In this document: piece by piece, positions 1 through 8,556 of the stretch | Layout of the letters: each line of letters begins with the position of its first letter | Position numbering within the stretch: position 1 is the first letter of the stretch | Source: Desulforhabdus sp. TSK | GTDB lineage: Bacteria; Desulfobacterota; Syntrophobacteria; Syntrophobacterales; Syntrophobacteraceae | Length of the DNA: 63,898 nucleotides | Assembly: GCF_022836495.1 (NCBI RefSeq) | Contig: NZ_BQXM01000029.1 | Location: 1-63,898 of the forward strand | Direction: 5' to 3' | The notes under the pieces: generated by a model | Told to the model about the DNA's origin: nothing | The model's database searches: none | The model's input: the letters and a program-made list of their open reading frames with translations, nothing else | Position numbers and translations under genes: made by a program

Positions 1-125
1 CCCTGGATTATGGATGATAGAATCCAGGTTATCGTACTACTGTGGACACAACCTGTCCACTACTTCTGGGGCCAAATCCCGAGCACTAAAACCGGCCCTC
101 AGAGGCCATTTTTGGACGCCCTAGA

Positions 126-434
126 GTTGACATCCCGGATTTGCTGATTGCGAGCCATATCATTCCTTGGGCGAAAAATGAAAAGGAAAGACTAAATCCT
201 CAAAATGGACTGTGTTTATCTCCATTGTATGACAGGTGTTTTGACAAAGGTTACATTGGGATAACACCCGATTACAAGGTCGTTTTGTCTCGGGAATTGA
301 AACATAACTCCGAAAAAGACTATTTCATACATCATTTTGGGCAGCTAGAGGACATGCCGATTAGCCTGCCTGACAGATTCTTGCCGCACCCAGATTTTCT
401 CGAATACCATTACGACACAATTTTTAGAAAATAG
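126..434 (+). pseudogene. HNH endonuclease, C-terminal remnant
   Basis: The frame reads VDIPDLLIASHIIPW, then RLNPQNGLCLSPLYDRCFDKG, the typical end of HNH_2-type restriction endonucleases (ASHI-PW, RLNP-NG-CL, D--FD-G). Those proteins have a long N-terminal region before this motif. Here the frame upstream of about position 126 no longer matches and contains no sensible start; the only start inside is a TTG at 141, which would make 97 residues beginning in the middle of the domain. I therefore read it as the 3' end of a gene that lost its front. The His of ASHI and the later Asn and Asp of the fold are kept. No methyltransferase partner lies in view. Confidence 0.6.
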
Positions 435-727
435 CCGCTTAAGTATTATTATTTCCGTATGATATCCATTTGAACACTAAAGTCTCTGATGCTCCGGCAG
501 AGTTGGACGTAACATTGCTACTTTACGGGTATGGCAAAGCAACTCTCTCGCTTATCGGCCACGCTTCTGACCCTTACGAAGAAAATTCTCCAGCGCCTGT
601 GTAGCGTCTTCCCTCACAGTTCTTCCCATAGAGACTGCATAGTCTCAAAGTGCCTGAATGAGATCGGGAGTAGATGGGGTGAAGGCAATTTTGTAACCGG
701 GAACCTAAAAAAGAAAAGCGCGTATTA

Positions 728-755
728 TTGACAGAATGACTCTGTCAACGATACT
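728..755 (+). promoter_or_regulatory. promoter with palindromic operator for the Phd/PIN pair
   Basis: TTGACAGA (728-735) and TCTGTCAA (741-748) form a perfect 8-bp inverted repeat with a 5-nt spacer. The left arm contains a consensus -35 box TTGACA (728-733), and GATACT (750-755) lies 16 nt further on as a -10 box. An operator over the -35 box, about 45 nt before the antitoxin start, fits autorepression by the toxin-antitoxin complex. The palindrome is seen directly; its role is inferred. Confidence 0.55.
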
Positions 756-796
756 AACCATATCAATCATCGCAGCTTATGAAAAAGGACATCAAG

Positions 797-1097
797 ATGC
801 AAAAAACAATCTCTGCCATGAAGGCCCGGCAAAACCTTGGCCAAGTGATGAATGAAGTGGCGCTGCGGGGCGATGATTACATCATCGAACGAGCCGGCAA
901 ACCTTTGGTCGCGATCATTCCTATAGAAAAATATCAAAAATTACAGAGACCGGGACGAGTTTTACGGCTTGGTGCAGCAGTTCCAGGAAAGTGCCAGGAA
1001 TGTGGACTCCAAAGAGTTGGATGAGGCCATCGATGAGGCCATGGAGTCGGCCAGGAAGGAAACCGCCGCTAGTGTCAAGGCCCGGCAAAAGCAATGA
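797..1097 (+). pseudogene. Phd/YefM-type antitoxin, frameshifted
   Basis: The first part (MQKTISAMKARQNLGQVMNE, then IIERAGKPLVAIIPIEKY) is a Phd/YefM DNA-binding domain. I chose ATG 797 because AAAGGA precedes it at good spacing; an ATG at 779 lacks this. Near 946-952 the frame shifts by one base. In the original frame the tail is meaningless and stops at 1024. In the other frame it continues as DRDEFYGLVQQF and then ELDEAIDEAMESARKE, an acidic amphipathic helix typical of the toxin-binding end, and stops with TGA at 1095-1097, overlapping the toxin ATG as ATGA. The intact gene thus spanned the whole interval. Either the antitoxin is broken or the sequence has a one-base error. Confidence 0.65.
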
Positions 1098-1513
1098 GGG
1101 TGGTACTCGACACCAACCAGTATGCCAGCGCCCTGTTAAAACCGGAATCGAATTCAGCCAGGCTCATCGCCCTCGCCGCAGAGGGGCATATCACCCTGAT
1201 CATTTCTCAGGATATTCTGGCTGAAATCCGGAGAGTTTTAGCCTACCCGAAACTCCAGAAACTCCATGGCGGCCCGGAAGAAGAGATCGAGCAATTTATC
1301 CGCAAAACCGAGAAAATCGCGATCGTCACTCCTGGAGAGCTCGCGATAGACGTCATCACAGCCGACTGTTCCGATAACATAATTCTCGCGTGCGCCGTCG
1401 AGGGGAACGCCGACTGTATCGTCTCAGGCGATCACCACCTGAAAGATTTGGGCGCCTTCCAGGGAATCGACATTCTCGATGCGGCGGCATTTCTTGAAAT
1501 CTTAGAGACGTGA
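1094..1513 (+). CDS. PIN-domain toxin (PIN_3, COG1569 family)
   Basis: A 139-residue PIN-domain protein, expected to be a metal-dependent ribonuclease toxin. It has the acidic set of the fold: D6 (VLDTN), E44 (DILAEI), D94 (DCSDN) and D113 (SGDHH). The motif VLDTNQYASALL at the front and GNADCIVSGDHHL near the end are typical of the family annotated as 'putative toxin-antitoxin system toxin component, PIN family'. Its ATG overlaps the antitoxin stop, so the two are translationally coupled. The toxin looks intact although its antitoxin is frameshifted, so the cell either tolerates the toxin, reads through the shift, or the shift is a sequencing error. Confidence 0.8.
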   Translation: MRVVLDTNQYASALLKPESNSARLIALAAEGHITLIISQDILAEIRRVLAYPKLQKLHGGPEEEIEQFIRKTEKIAIVTPGELAIDVITADCSDNIILACAVEGNADCIVSGDHHLKDLGAFQGIDILDAAAFLEILET

Positions 1514-1676
1514 GGGACGGTATCTATCGTACTCACAAGACTGGAATCAACTCCTCAGAATCGTCGGCATCTCTAAGCCGATAAGACCTGTGACAACGCA
1601 AAAGCTCTTCGTGCAGTGGAGATGGGAGGTTTTATTCTTCATCAACTACCAGCCTGAGAAACGAGGATAGAACGTC

Positions 1677-2603
1677 GTGGAATGCATATTGCTCGGAACG
1701 GGCGGCATGATGCCCATGCCCGATCGACTGCTGGCTTCCCTGGCCGTGAGGCTGAACGGCGCCCTGTATCTTTTCGATGCCGGTGAGGGCACTCAGCTGG
1801 GGTGGAAAAGAGCCCGCCTGGGGTATCGCTCTCTTAAGGTCATCGCCGTCACCCACCTCCATGCGGACCATTGCCTGGGAATTCCGGGACTCATGATGCT
1901 TCGGTCCCAAATGGATGAGCCACCCCCTCTCACTATTATCGGCCCCCCGGGTATAGAAGATTTTGTCCGCATGAATCAAAAGATTCTTGAATTCTATATC
2001 AATTATCCCGTCCGCTTCATCCAGTGGGCTGAGGATGCACCCGAAATCGCCTACGAAGATGAAAATGTCAGGCTCCTCTGGCACCCCCTCAAGCATACAC
2101 GCTTCTGCCTCGGATACAGGATGGAAGAATGGGACCGCCCCGGCAAATTCAACGCTCAGAGGGCTGAGGCTCTGGGGATCGCTCAGGGGCCTTTGTGGGG
2201 AAAACTGCAGAAGGGAGAATCCGTTCGCACGGCGGAGGGCAAAACCGTCACTCCCGAACAGGTACTGGGACCTGCCCGCCCCGGCAGGCGCCTGGCCTAT
2301 GTGGTGGACACACTGCCCACCAAGGGCATTTACAGGCTCTGCCAGGACGCGGATATCGCATTCATGGAAGGCATGTTCCTGCCCGAAGACGCCCTTCACG
2401 CCGAGGCCAAGGGGCACATGACCGCCACGGATGCGGCACGTATAGCAGGCCGGGCCGGAGCTCGCCGCGCGGTGCTGACGCACATCAGCCCGCGCTACCG
2501 GGACGAGGACATCCCTCGCCTGGAAGCCGCCGCCCGGGAGCGCCTCGCCGAGGTGACCGTCGGCAGGGATCAGGAGATTTATTCGGTTCCGCTGCCTCCA
2601 TGA
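1677..2603 (+). CDS. rnz: ribonuclease Z (tRNA 3' processing endonuclease)
   Basis: A 308-residue metallo-beta-lactamase-fold enzyme that cuts tRNA precursors after the discriminator base. Features visible: N-terminal LLGTGG, the metal site H60-L-H62-A-D64-H65 (THLHADHCLGIPG) with D64 as catalytic base, the HTRFCLGYRM segment supplying another His, YVVDT with a metal-bridging Asp, then GHMTATDAA and LTHISPRY with the last two His. Length matches bacterial RNase Z. It starts with GTG 1677, preceded by a GAGGA-like site. It stands alone on the plus strand, converging with the HDOD gene. Confidence 0.92.
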   Translation: MECILLGTGGMMPMPDRLLASLAVRLNGALYLFDAGEGTQLGWKRARLGYRSLKVIAVTHLHADHCLGIPGLMMLRSQMDEPPPLTIIGPPGIEDFVRMNQKILEFYINYPVRFIQWAEDAPEIAYEDENVRLLWHPLKHTRFCLGYRMEEWDRPGKFNAQRAEALGIAQGPLWGKLQKGESVRTAEGKTVTPEQVLGPARPGRRLAYVVDTLPTKGIYRLCQDADIAFMEGMFLPEDALHAEAKGHMTATDAARIAGRAGARRAVLTHISPRYRDEDIPRLEAAARERLAEVTVGRDQEIYSVPLPP

Positions 2604-2638
2604 TCCGGAGATTTCACAGGAAAGGCAAAGTCAACAAA

Positions 2639-2660
2639 TGGTGCGTAAAACGCACGCTAC
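2639..2660. repeat. short palindrome GGTGCGTaaaACGCACg
   Basis: A GGTGCGT/ACGCAC inverted repeat after rnz. The same short palindrome recurs at 33790-33814 and, as GGTGCATgaaATGCACC, at 47452-47470 and 33748-33766. It appears to be a small dispersed repeat family rather than a terminator, because no T run follows. Confidence 0.5.
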
Positions 2661-2728
2661 TATTTGTTACCGAGGGGATTTTCATAGTGAGTCAAACCAT
2701 TCACAGATGAAGGATGCGCGGAATACAA

Positions 2729-3904
2729 TCACCGCATGTCCGAGAGAATTTTTTCCAGGCGAAGGGATTCCGCCAGAATGACCTGGGCGTACTTTCCGGC
2801 CTGTGAACCCGAGTCCAGGGCTGAGGCGAGCCTCCTGGCGAAGCCTCCCACCGCGGTGAGGGGGTTGCGTATTTCGTGCGCCACCGCCTGCAACGTGAAC
2901 TGGACGGAGCACTCTTCCCCGTCCAGCGCTTCGAAGGAAGGCAGATCTTTTTGCTCCGAAGTCTTGGACAAGCGGGACATCTTTTCGGAAATGCGACCGA
3001 GGGCCCGGTTGGCCTTTTCCATGATCTCCATGAGGTCGCGCTCCTTGTCGACTTCCAACCGCAGATAGGCGGCCGTTTCCTGGACCTCCTGGAAGGTCTT
3101 GAGGACAATTTCCTGAATAGTCTCCTGGCGCAGTTTGAGCAGGGATTGGGCTTCGGAAAAGAAGGCCAGGAGCTCACCCGATGCGTCATGGTAGAGGAGG
3201 CGCGAAAAGACGCGCGACAGTTCGCAGATGCGCGCCGGCATGGGAGCGTCCCTTCTCTCGGCTGCATCCCCGTAACAGCTTTGACAGGCTATGATTTTTT
3301 CAGGAAATTTCCAGAACTTGAGAGCCGCTTTCCCGATCTGGCGATGATCGACGCCAAAATGGGCTCTTTCACGAGCGAGGAGTGTCTCCAGGGGCTGGAG
3401 CTCCAGGGAGATTTCTTCGTTCTTTCCCTTGACATAAAGGTCGAAAAGGATGAGCAGGCCGATTTCGAGAGTCAGGCCTGCCAGAAAGGCTTCATCCGGA
3501 TCGCAGACCCTGGAGCGGTCGGCGAGGGAACGGGCCATGAGGGCTCGGTAGAGTGACACCCGCCAGAAGGCTTCATAATCCAGTGGCCCTACTCTTCCCA
3601 TGGGGAAAGCATCTCGGATGGAAATGGAAAGGGCCATGAGCTTCAAGTGGTGCGCACCCAGTCGTACCGCGGCCTGCTGGAGGGTTTTGATGCGCTCGCG
3701 GCCGCGAAAAGCCACGCTGTTGGCCAGGTTCAGCACCCGCACCGCCAGGGACGGGTCCTTTTCCACCAGGTTCACCATGTCCCGGATGGATGCATCTTCA
3801 TCGGAGGCCAACTCGATGAGCTTCAGAGCGATGATGGAAAGAGGCCTGACCGCGTACCCCGATTCGAGACGATGCAATATGGTGGAAGCCGCTTCTTTTT
3901 CCAT
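2729..3904 (-). CDS. HDOD domain protein with truncated histidine-kinase module
   Basis: The 391-residue product starts with an HDOD domain (about residues 10-220; an HD-related signalling domain that usually lacks phosphodiesterase activity), passes a helical linker and ends in a HisKA dimerisation domain with phospho-acceptor H343 (AHEIRNPLTAVGGF). The protein stops right after the second HisKA helix (LEKILSDMR), so the HATPase domain is missing. In the same frame past the TGA the reading is LYSAHPS, which resembles the usual end of the HisKA helix, but no ATPase motifs follow before the next stop. It could be a dimerising adaptor phosphorylated in trans, or a kinase whose 3' end was deleted. 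It converges on rnz. Confidence 0.75.
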   Translation of the reverse strand: MEKEAASTILHRLESGYAVRPLSIIALKLIELASDEDASIRDMVNLVEKDPSLAVRVLNLANSVAFRGRERIKTLQQAAVRLGAHHLKLMALSISIRDAFPMGRVGPLDYEAFWRVSLYRALMARSLADRSRVCDPDEAFLAGLTLEIGLLILFDLYVKGKNEEISLELQPLETLLARERAHFGVDHRQIGKAALKFWKFPEKIIACQSCYGDAAERRDAPMPARICELSRVFSRLLYHDASGELLAFFSEAQSLLKLRQETIQEIVLKTFQEVQETAAYLRLEVDKERDLMEIMEKANRALGRISEKMSRLSKTSEQKDLPSFEALDGEECSVQFTLQAVAHEIRNPLTAVGGFARRLASALDSGSQAGKYAQVILAESLRLEKILSDMR

Positions 3905-4205
3905 GATCTTTGAAACCCGATGTGAGAAATAGTGGCGCTCATGAGCAAATCATCTCCCGTACAACGACCTGACGCTACATCGGGATAATTTCCCATTCAC
4001 TTTAGACAATTGTGTTCAGGGTGCAGATTCCCGGAAAGGCCAACTGGCGATAGACGGTTCAGGGAATTCCATTGTAAATGGGGGGGCGGAAGGTTATTTT
4101 TTATTGAATGGATCCATGCAGGATTTTTGTATCAGTCCGGTTCCGTCAGGAAACAGCTCCTTTGGGAGAAGACAGTCCGGCTGTGCGCAATGTTGTTGAG
4201 TTAAC
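3905..4205. other. intergenic stretch, no gene seen
   Basis: About 300 nt between the divergent HDOD gene and the 4.2-kb repeat. It should hold the HDOD promoter. A 64-codon open frame here has no ribosome site and no recognisable protein features. Confidence 0.4.
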
Positions 4206-4274
4206 GTCACCCCGGTGAAAACCGGGGTCCAGAACGTCGTTATTTTCTTGGATTCCGGCTTTCGCCGGAATGAC
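4206..4274. repeat. dispersed palindromic repeat, family A copy 1
   Basis: Starts GTCACCCCGGTGAAAACCGG and ends TTCCGGCTTTCGCCGGAATGAC. Each half is itself a hairpin (CCCCGGTGAAAACCGGGG and CCGGCTTTCGCCGG). Further copies lie at 13073, 21722 and 28440; the 25.4 and 47.3 kb elements carry the same GTCATTCCGGCG arm. Confidence 0.85.
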
Positions 4275-4326
4275 GAACGTTGGTCAGGTCAACGACATTG
4301 CCGGCTGTGCCGGAGGGGGGCAAAGG

Positions 4327-4485
4327 ATGTCGCAAAAGAGTCGATTCGGTAAGTATGGAGATTTAAAACGCAAGGAAAAGATTCGTCAGAACAGGATCGT
4401 CCAGGCTGGACACAGGAGCAATGCGCACATGCCGGAACGTTCCGCTCCGACGGACGCATCGAAACCGGGAGGCCACAAGAAGTAG
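4327..4485 (+). CDS. small basic hypothetical protein
   Basis: A 52-residue Lys/Arg-rich peptide starting MSQKSRFGKYGDLKRKEKIR. It has a strong purine-rich ribosome site (GGAGGGGGG) just ahead of ATG 4327 and lies 7 nt upstream of the GNAT gene, so the two are probably co-transcribed. The charge pattern suggests RNA or ribosome binding, but I recognise no named family. A longer frame starting at 4270 would begin inside the repeat element and is less likely. Confidence 0.5.
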   Translation: MSQKSRFGKYGDLKRKEKIRQNRIVQAGHRSNAHMPERSAPTDASKPGGHKK

Positions 4486-4492
4486 AACTTTT

Positions 4493-5062
4493 ATGGAACC
4501 GCAAGAAGAAATTGAACAAAAGAAGAGACGAGCCAACGTCACGATCCGAGAAATGGAGATCGACGACCTGGCAACGGTGTTTCACCTGGGCGAAAAGCTT
4601 TTTACCGCCAAAGAAGTCCCGAATCTTTACCGCACCTGGGACGAGTACGAAGTCATATCCCTATTCCAGACGGATTCCGAATTCTGCCTCGTGGCAGAGT
4701 CCGAAGAGGGCCAACTGGTGGGGTTCGCTCTGGGCACCACCGTCACGAAGAGTCATTCCGCCTGGAAATACGGCTACCTGGTTTGGATGGGAATCGACCC
4801 CGAATTCCACGGGCTCGGTGTAGCCTCCAAACTGTTCAACCGCTTTCGGGATATCATGCTGGAAAACGGCGTTCGCATGCTCCTGGTGGATTCGGAAGCA
4901 GACAACCTGCCCGCGCTGCATTTTTTCCGGAAGATGGGGTTCGGCCATCCCCAGGAGCACATTTACCTGGCGCTCAATATCGACCCGCAACTGAAGCAGC
5001 TCAGGGAAAGGAAAACCTTCTCCCGCGCTCCCAACCGCTACAGAATGGAAGAAGACGATTGA
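4493..5062 (+). CDS. GNAT-family N-acetyltransferase
   Basis: A 189-residue acetyltransferase starting MEPQEEIEQKKRR. The core begins at VTIREMEIDDLATVF; the acetyl-CoA loop is present as MGIDPEFHGLGVASKLFNRF (the Q/R-x-x-G-x-G/A signature in the form H-G-L-G-V-A), and the C-terminal part has ADNLPALHFFRKMGF, typical of RimI-like enzymes. Substrate is unknown. ATG 4493 lies seven nt after the small basic gene; an in-frame ATG at 4421 would add an unconvincing Arg-rich leader. The stop at 5062 almost touches the start of the M20 peptidase, so the three genes look like one operon. Confidence 0.82.
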   Translation: MEPQEEIEQKKRRANVTIREMEIDDLATVFHLGEKLFTAKEVPNLYRTWDEYEVISLFQTDSEFCLVAESEEGQLVGFALGTTVTKSHSAWKYGYLVWMGIDPEFHGLGVASKLFNRFRDIMLENGVRMLLVDSEADNLPALHFFRKMGFGHPQEHIYLALNIDPQLKQLRERKTFSRAPNRYRMEEDD

Positions 5063-5063
5063 C

Positions 5064-6176
5064 ATGACACCAGCCTCCTCCCCCATCCAGTCTCCACGCC
5101 TGCGGCGCCTGCTCCGCGACCTGATCGATATCTACAGTCCCTCGGGAAAAGAGGAGGAAGTCCTGGAATTCCTCGGCAATTACCTGAAGGATCAAGGCCT
5201 TCCGGTAGTTCTGCAGGAAGTGGACGACAATCGCTACAACATTCTGGTGCTGCCTCGCTCGGATGCCGAAGTGCGCCTGGCCATGATCGGGCATGTGGAC
5301 ACGGTGGCGGCTTATGACCTGGAGCACTACGAATCCGAAGAACAGGGCGACAGGATCATCGGCCTGGGAGCGGCCGACATGAAAAGCGGCTGCGCCGCCA
5401 TGATCGAGGCGTTCGTAACCCTGTGGGAAAACGGGGGAGCAGACACTCCGGCAGCGCTGGCCCTGGTGGTGGGGGAAGAGGAGGAGGGGGACGGCACCCT
5501 GAAGCTGGTGAAGGATTTTTATTTTCCACGGGCGCTCATCGGCGAACCGACGGACCTGCAGCCCTGCCTCAGCCATTACGGCTACGTGGAGGTCCAGGTC
5601 AATACCGAAGGAAAGCGAATGCATGCCTCCCTGGCCAACCAGGGCATGAATCCCATCGAAAACATGCTCAAGCTCCTTCTAAAGCTCTCGCAATATATGG
5701 TCACGGACCGGCCGGAGATCGTGTACAACATCCGTGAGCTTTCCAATTCTCAGGCGGGGTTTGCCGTGCCGGAAGCCTGTGAAGCCTGGCTCGACCTGCA
5801 TCTTCCTCCCACGGCGCCCCTGGGAGAGATCACCCTGGAGATCGAGGAGATCCTCATGCGGGAGCACGAGGAAAACCCCGGGTTCAACGGGGCCCTCCGC
5901 TTCACGACCATCCACGCCGGCTATGAGCTCCCCGAAAAGGGTCCCATGGTGAGCTCCCTCAAAGCCATTTTCGCCAACCATGCCCTGCCTTGGGAGCCCA
6001 GAGCCTTCCGCAGCCATTCCGACGCCAATCTCCTGTGGGCCGCCGGCACCAAACCGATCCTTCTCGGTCCCGGTCAGCTGGAAAAAGCCCACACGCGGGA
6101 CGAAGACGTTTCCTACCGGCAGGTCCTGGCAGCTTCCCGGATCTACTACGATATCCTCAAAGGGCTGTCGGCCTGA
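5064..6176 (+). CDS. M20-family metallopeptidase (ArgE/DapE-like)
   Basis: A 370-residue di-zinc amidohydrolase or peptidase of the M20 family. Metal-site motifs appear in order: MIGHVDTV (His and catalytic Asp), GLGAADMKSG (bridging Asp), GEEEEGDG (general base Glu), LIGEPTD (Glu), and KAHTRDEDV near the end (His). A dimerisation lid is inserted between, about residues 170-280. The conserved AADMKSG and GEPTD are as in DapE/ArgE/LysK. Substrate cannot be told from sequence: N-acetyl-ornithine, -lysine or N-succinyl-diaminopimelate are options, and no lysine or arginine biosynthesis gene lies nearby. The start overlaps closely with the upstream acetyltransferase, which suggests an acylation/deacylation pair. 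Confidence 0.85.
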   Translation: MTPASSPIQSPRLRRLLRDLIDIYSPSGKEEEVLEFLGNYLKDQGLPVVLQEVDDNRYNILVLPRSDAEVRLAMIGHVDTVAAYDLEHYESEEQGDRIIGLGAADMKSGCAAMIEAFVTLWENGGADTPAALALVVGEEEEGDGTLKLVKDFYFPRALIGEPTDLQPCLSHYGYVEVQVNTEGKRMHASLANQGMNPIENMLKLLLKLSQYMVTDRPEIVYNIRELSNSQAGFAVPEACEAWLDLHLPPTAPLGEITLEIEEILMREHEENPGFNGALRFTTIHAGYELPEKGPMVSSLKAIFANHALPWEPRAFRSHSDANLLWAAGTKPILLGPGQLEKAHTRDEDVSYRQVLAASRIYYDILKGLSA

Positions 6177-6270
6177 CGGCAAAACATCGGAGGGAATAGG
6201 ATCAAGAACACTGTGGTGTTTCACCCATACCAATAAGGTATGAAACTTTCGATTTCATGGTTCCTTGTTC

Positions 6271-6334
6271 TTTGTAGGAGCGGCATCCTGCCGCGACTGG
6301 GTCACCGTCGCGGCAGGATGCCGCTCCTACAAAA
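6271..6334. repeat. TAGGAGCGGC palindromic repeat, family C copy 1
   Basis: Two arms, TTTGTAGGAGCGGCATCCTG and its reverse complement, continue into CCGCGA/TCGCGG and enclose a short loop, so the RNA would form one long hairpin. Other copies are at 16478, 25247 and 32600. It sits between the convergent M20 and ruvB genes, where it could also stop transcription. Confidence 0.85.
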
Positions 6335-6364
6335 CCGAAGTTTTCGATCCTTAATCCTTATAAA

Positions 6365-7384
6365 TCAATACATTCTCAGTTGCTGGCTGGGTCGGAAGGC
6401 GACGCCGAGGTGCTCGTAGGCAAGGCGGGTGGCCAGGCGGCCGCGTGGTGTTTTGTTGAGAAATCCCTCCTGGATCAGGTATGGCTCATAGACGTCCTCG
6501 AGGGTATCCCGCTCTTCGGAGACGGCGGCGGCGAGGGTTTCAATGCCCACAGGCCCGCCGTCGTACTTTTCGATGATGGTGCTGAGGATTTTTCTGTCCA
6601 TGCGGTCGAAGCCCTTTTCATCCACGTCGAGCATTTTCAGGGCCAGATCAGCAACCGCGCGCGTGACAATGCCGTCAGCACGCACCTCGGCGTAGTCCCG
6701 CACGCGACGCAGGAGGCGGTTGGCAATGCGGGGAGTCCCCCGCGAACGGCGCGCAATTTCCAGAGCGCCCTCCGCCACGATATTCACCCCCAGGATGCGT
6801 GCGGATCGGAGGAGAATGGTCTGCAGCTCCTCCACCTTGTAGAATTCCAGGCGCAGCATCACTCCGAAGCGATCCCGGAGGGGGGGTGAAAGCAGCCCTG
6901 CGCGCGTGGTGGCGCCAACGAGGGTAAAGGGGGGAAGATCGAGCTTGATGGTTCGCGCCGAAGGCCCCTGACCGATGATGATATCCAGCTGATAGTCCTC
7001 CATGGCCGGGTAGAGGATTTCTTCCACCACATGGTTCAGACGATGAATTTCGTCGATGAAAAGGACATCGCCGGCTTCGAGGTTCGTCAGGATGGCGGCC
7101 AGGTCACCCGCCCGCTCGATGACGGGGCCGGACGTGCTCCGCATGTTCACTCCCAGCTCATTGCTGATGACTGCCGCCAGAGAAGTCTTTCCCAAGCCCG
7201 GGTGGCCGTGGAACAGGACATGGTCCAGGGGTTGGGAGCGCTGCTTGGCCGCTTCGATGAAAACCTTGAGGTTTTCCTTCACCGGCTTCTGGCCGATGTA
7301 TTCGTCCAGGCTGCGTGGACGCAGGCTGTTGTCCAGGGGCAGATCTTCTTCTTTTTTCTCGGGCTCAATCACTCGATCGGACAT
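6365..7384 (-). CDS. ruvB: Holliday junction branch-migration ATPase RuvB
   Basis: The motor subunit that drives branch migration with RuvA. From ATG 7384 it is 339 residues. Walker A is GHPGLGKTS (60-68), Walker B LFIDEIH (D111, E112), sensor region GATTRAG, arginine-finger segment PPLRDRFG, and a winged-helix C-terminus with DRMDRKIL and TPRGRLAT. An upstream in-frame start at 7429 would overlap ruvA; ATG 7384 has GGAAGAG before it and gives the usual RuvB N-terminus (MSDRVIEPE). Last gene of the rlmE-yebC-ruvC-ruvA-ruvB operon. Confidence 0.96.
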   Translation of the reverse strand: MSDRVIEPEKKEEDLPLDNSLRPRSLDEYIGQKPVKENLKVFIEAAKQRSQPLDHVLFHGHPGLGKTSLAAVISNELGVNMRSTSGPVIERAGDLAAILTNLEAGDVLFIDEIHRLNHVVEEILYPAMEDYQLDIIIGQGPSARTIKLDLPPFTLVGATTRAGLLSPPLRDRFGVMLRLEFYKVEELQTILLRSARILGVNIVAEGALEIARRSRGTPRIANRLLRRVRDYAEVRADGIVTRAVADLALKMLDVDEKGFDRMDRKILSTIIEKYDGGPVGIETLAAAVSEERDTLEDVYEPYLIQEGFLNKTPRGRLATRLAYEHLGVAFRPSQQLRMY

Positions 7385-7421
7385 GTTATGACACTCTTCC
7401 GGGCAGGGGCTTCCCACCAGC

Positions 7422-8018
7422 TCATGCAAGTATTCTGAGAGACTCCTTCAACAGCTTTTCCAGTGAAGCATTTTCGGGGAGCTTCTGTTGGGCGTTTTTC
7501 AGAGCTTTTTCAGCTTCTGCCGGCCGGTAACCGAGATTGAGCAGGGCGGAAAAGGCGTCGGAGTAGGCGCTGCCTTCGCTGGGCTGAAGCACGGGCTTCA
7601 CTTCCGTATCGGTTTTGATCTTCAGCTTGTCACGCAGCTCCAGCATGAGGCGTTCGGCAATCTTTTTCCCGACTCCGGGAATATTGCGCAACCGGGCATG
7701 GTCCTGCTGAAATACCACCTGCCGCAGCTCGTCGGCGCTGATCCCCGACAGGATATTGACGGCCAGGCGCGGCCCCACCCCGTTGACGGTGATGAGATGG
7801 AGAAACATCTCCTTTTCGCCCGCCGTGCGGAAGCCAAAGAGCTGCAGTGTGTCCTCCCTGACATGGGTGTGAATGTTCAGGGATGCCGTCTTCCCCACGT
7901 CCGGGAGATCGTAAAAGGTGGTCAGGGGGACCTGGACCACGTACCCGACCCCTCCGACATCGATGATGATGGAATCGGGGGACTTGTGGCGGAGCTTTCC
8001 TTCAAGATAACCGATCAT
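7422..8018 (-). CDS. ruvA: Holliday junction-binding protein RuvA
   Basis: A 198-residue protein with the three RuvA parts: N-terminal OB fold ([20 protein letters not shown], [20 protein letters not shown] segment), two helix-hairpin-helix motifs ([15 protein letters not shown] and [16 protein letters not shown]), and the C-terminal RuvB-binding three-helix domain ([20 protein letters not shown]) after an acidic linker. It tetramerises on the four-way junction and loads RuvB. The ATG overlaps the ruvC stop as ATGA. Confidence 0.96.
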   Translation of the reverse strand: MIGYLEGKLRHKSPDSIIIDVGGVGYVVQVPLTTFYDLPDVGKTASLNIHTHVREDTLQLFGFRTAGEKEMFLHLITVNGVGPRLAVNILSGISADELRQVVFQQDHARLRNIPGVGKKIAERLMLELRDKLKIKTDTEVKPVLQPSEGSAYSDAFSALLNLGYRPAEAEKALKNAQQKLPENASLEKLLKESLRILA

Positions 8019-8536
8019 AGCGCCCCCGGCAATTTCCAGCGTGCTCTGGACGCCTGCGTGTTGAGGTGGCAGACGGCCACCGCCAGGGCATCGGCGGCAT
8101 TGGGCTCCAGCGTCTCACGCAGTCCGAAAAGACACCCGATCATTTCCCCCACCTGGTCCTTACCCGCTCTGCCGTACCCCACCACTGCCTGCTTGATCTC
8201 CAGGGCGCTGTACTCGTAAACGGTCAGCCCCGCATTGACCCCCGCCAGGATGGCAGCCCCGCGCGCCTGTCCGAGCTTCAGAGCGCTCTTCACGTTTTTG
8301 GCGAAAAAAACGTCTTCTACGGCCATGCAGTCGGGCCGCATGTCGCAAATCACGCAGCTCAACCGCTCATAAATCAGCTTCAGACGATCGGGAAAGGGGA
8401 GTTGGGGAGGGATGCGCACCGTCCCGTTCGTCAGGAGACGGAGGCGGTTGCCGTCCCCTTCCACAATTCCATATCCCGTGAAGCGAGATCCGGGGTCGAT
8501 TCCGATAGTGCGAAAGACCGGCACTTTATGAACCAT
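8015..8536 (-). CDS. ruvC: crossover junction endodeoxyribonuclease RuvC
   Basis: The Holliday junction resolvase, 173 residues, RNase H fold. Acidic residues seen: D14 (IGIDPGSR), E74 (AVEDVFF) and D149 (NAADALAVAVCH). The fourth active-site position, Asp in E. coli and His in Thermus, is Asn here (N146). The family motif KNVKSALKLGQARG is intact. Gene order ruvC-ruvA-ruvB behind yebC is the common bacterial arrangement. The ATG at 8536 follows yebC by about 20 nt. Confidence 0.95.
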   Translation of the reverse strand: MVHKVPVFRTIGIDPGSRFTGYGIVEGDGNRLRLLTNGTVRIPPQLPFPDRLKLIYERLSCVICDMRPDCMAVEDVFFAKNVKSALKLGQARGAAILAGVNAGLTVYEYSALEIKQAVVGYGRAGKDQVGEMIGCLFGLRETLEPNAADALAVAVCHLNTQASRARWKLPGAL

Positions 8537-8556
8537 TCCGTGGATGGGGTTGTGTG

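Noticed and set aside
531-731. 66-codon open frame after the HNH remnant
   Set aside because: No ribosome site, no motif, basic low-quality sequence; it ends at the toxin-antitoxin promoter.
1632-2483. 283-codon minus-strand open frame over rnz
   Set aside because: rnz motifs on the plus strand leave no doubt.
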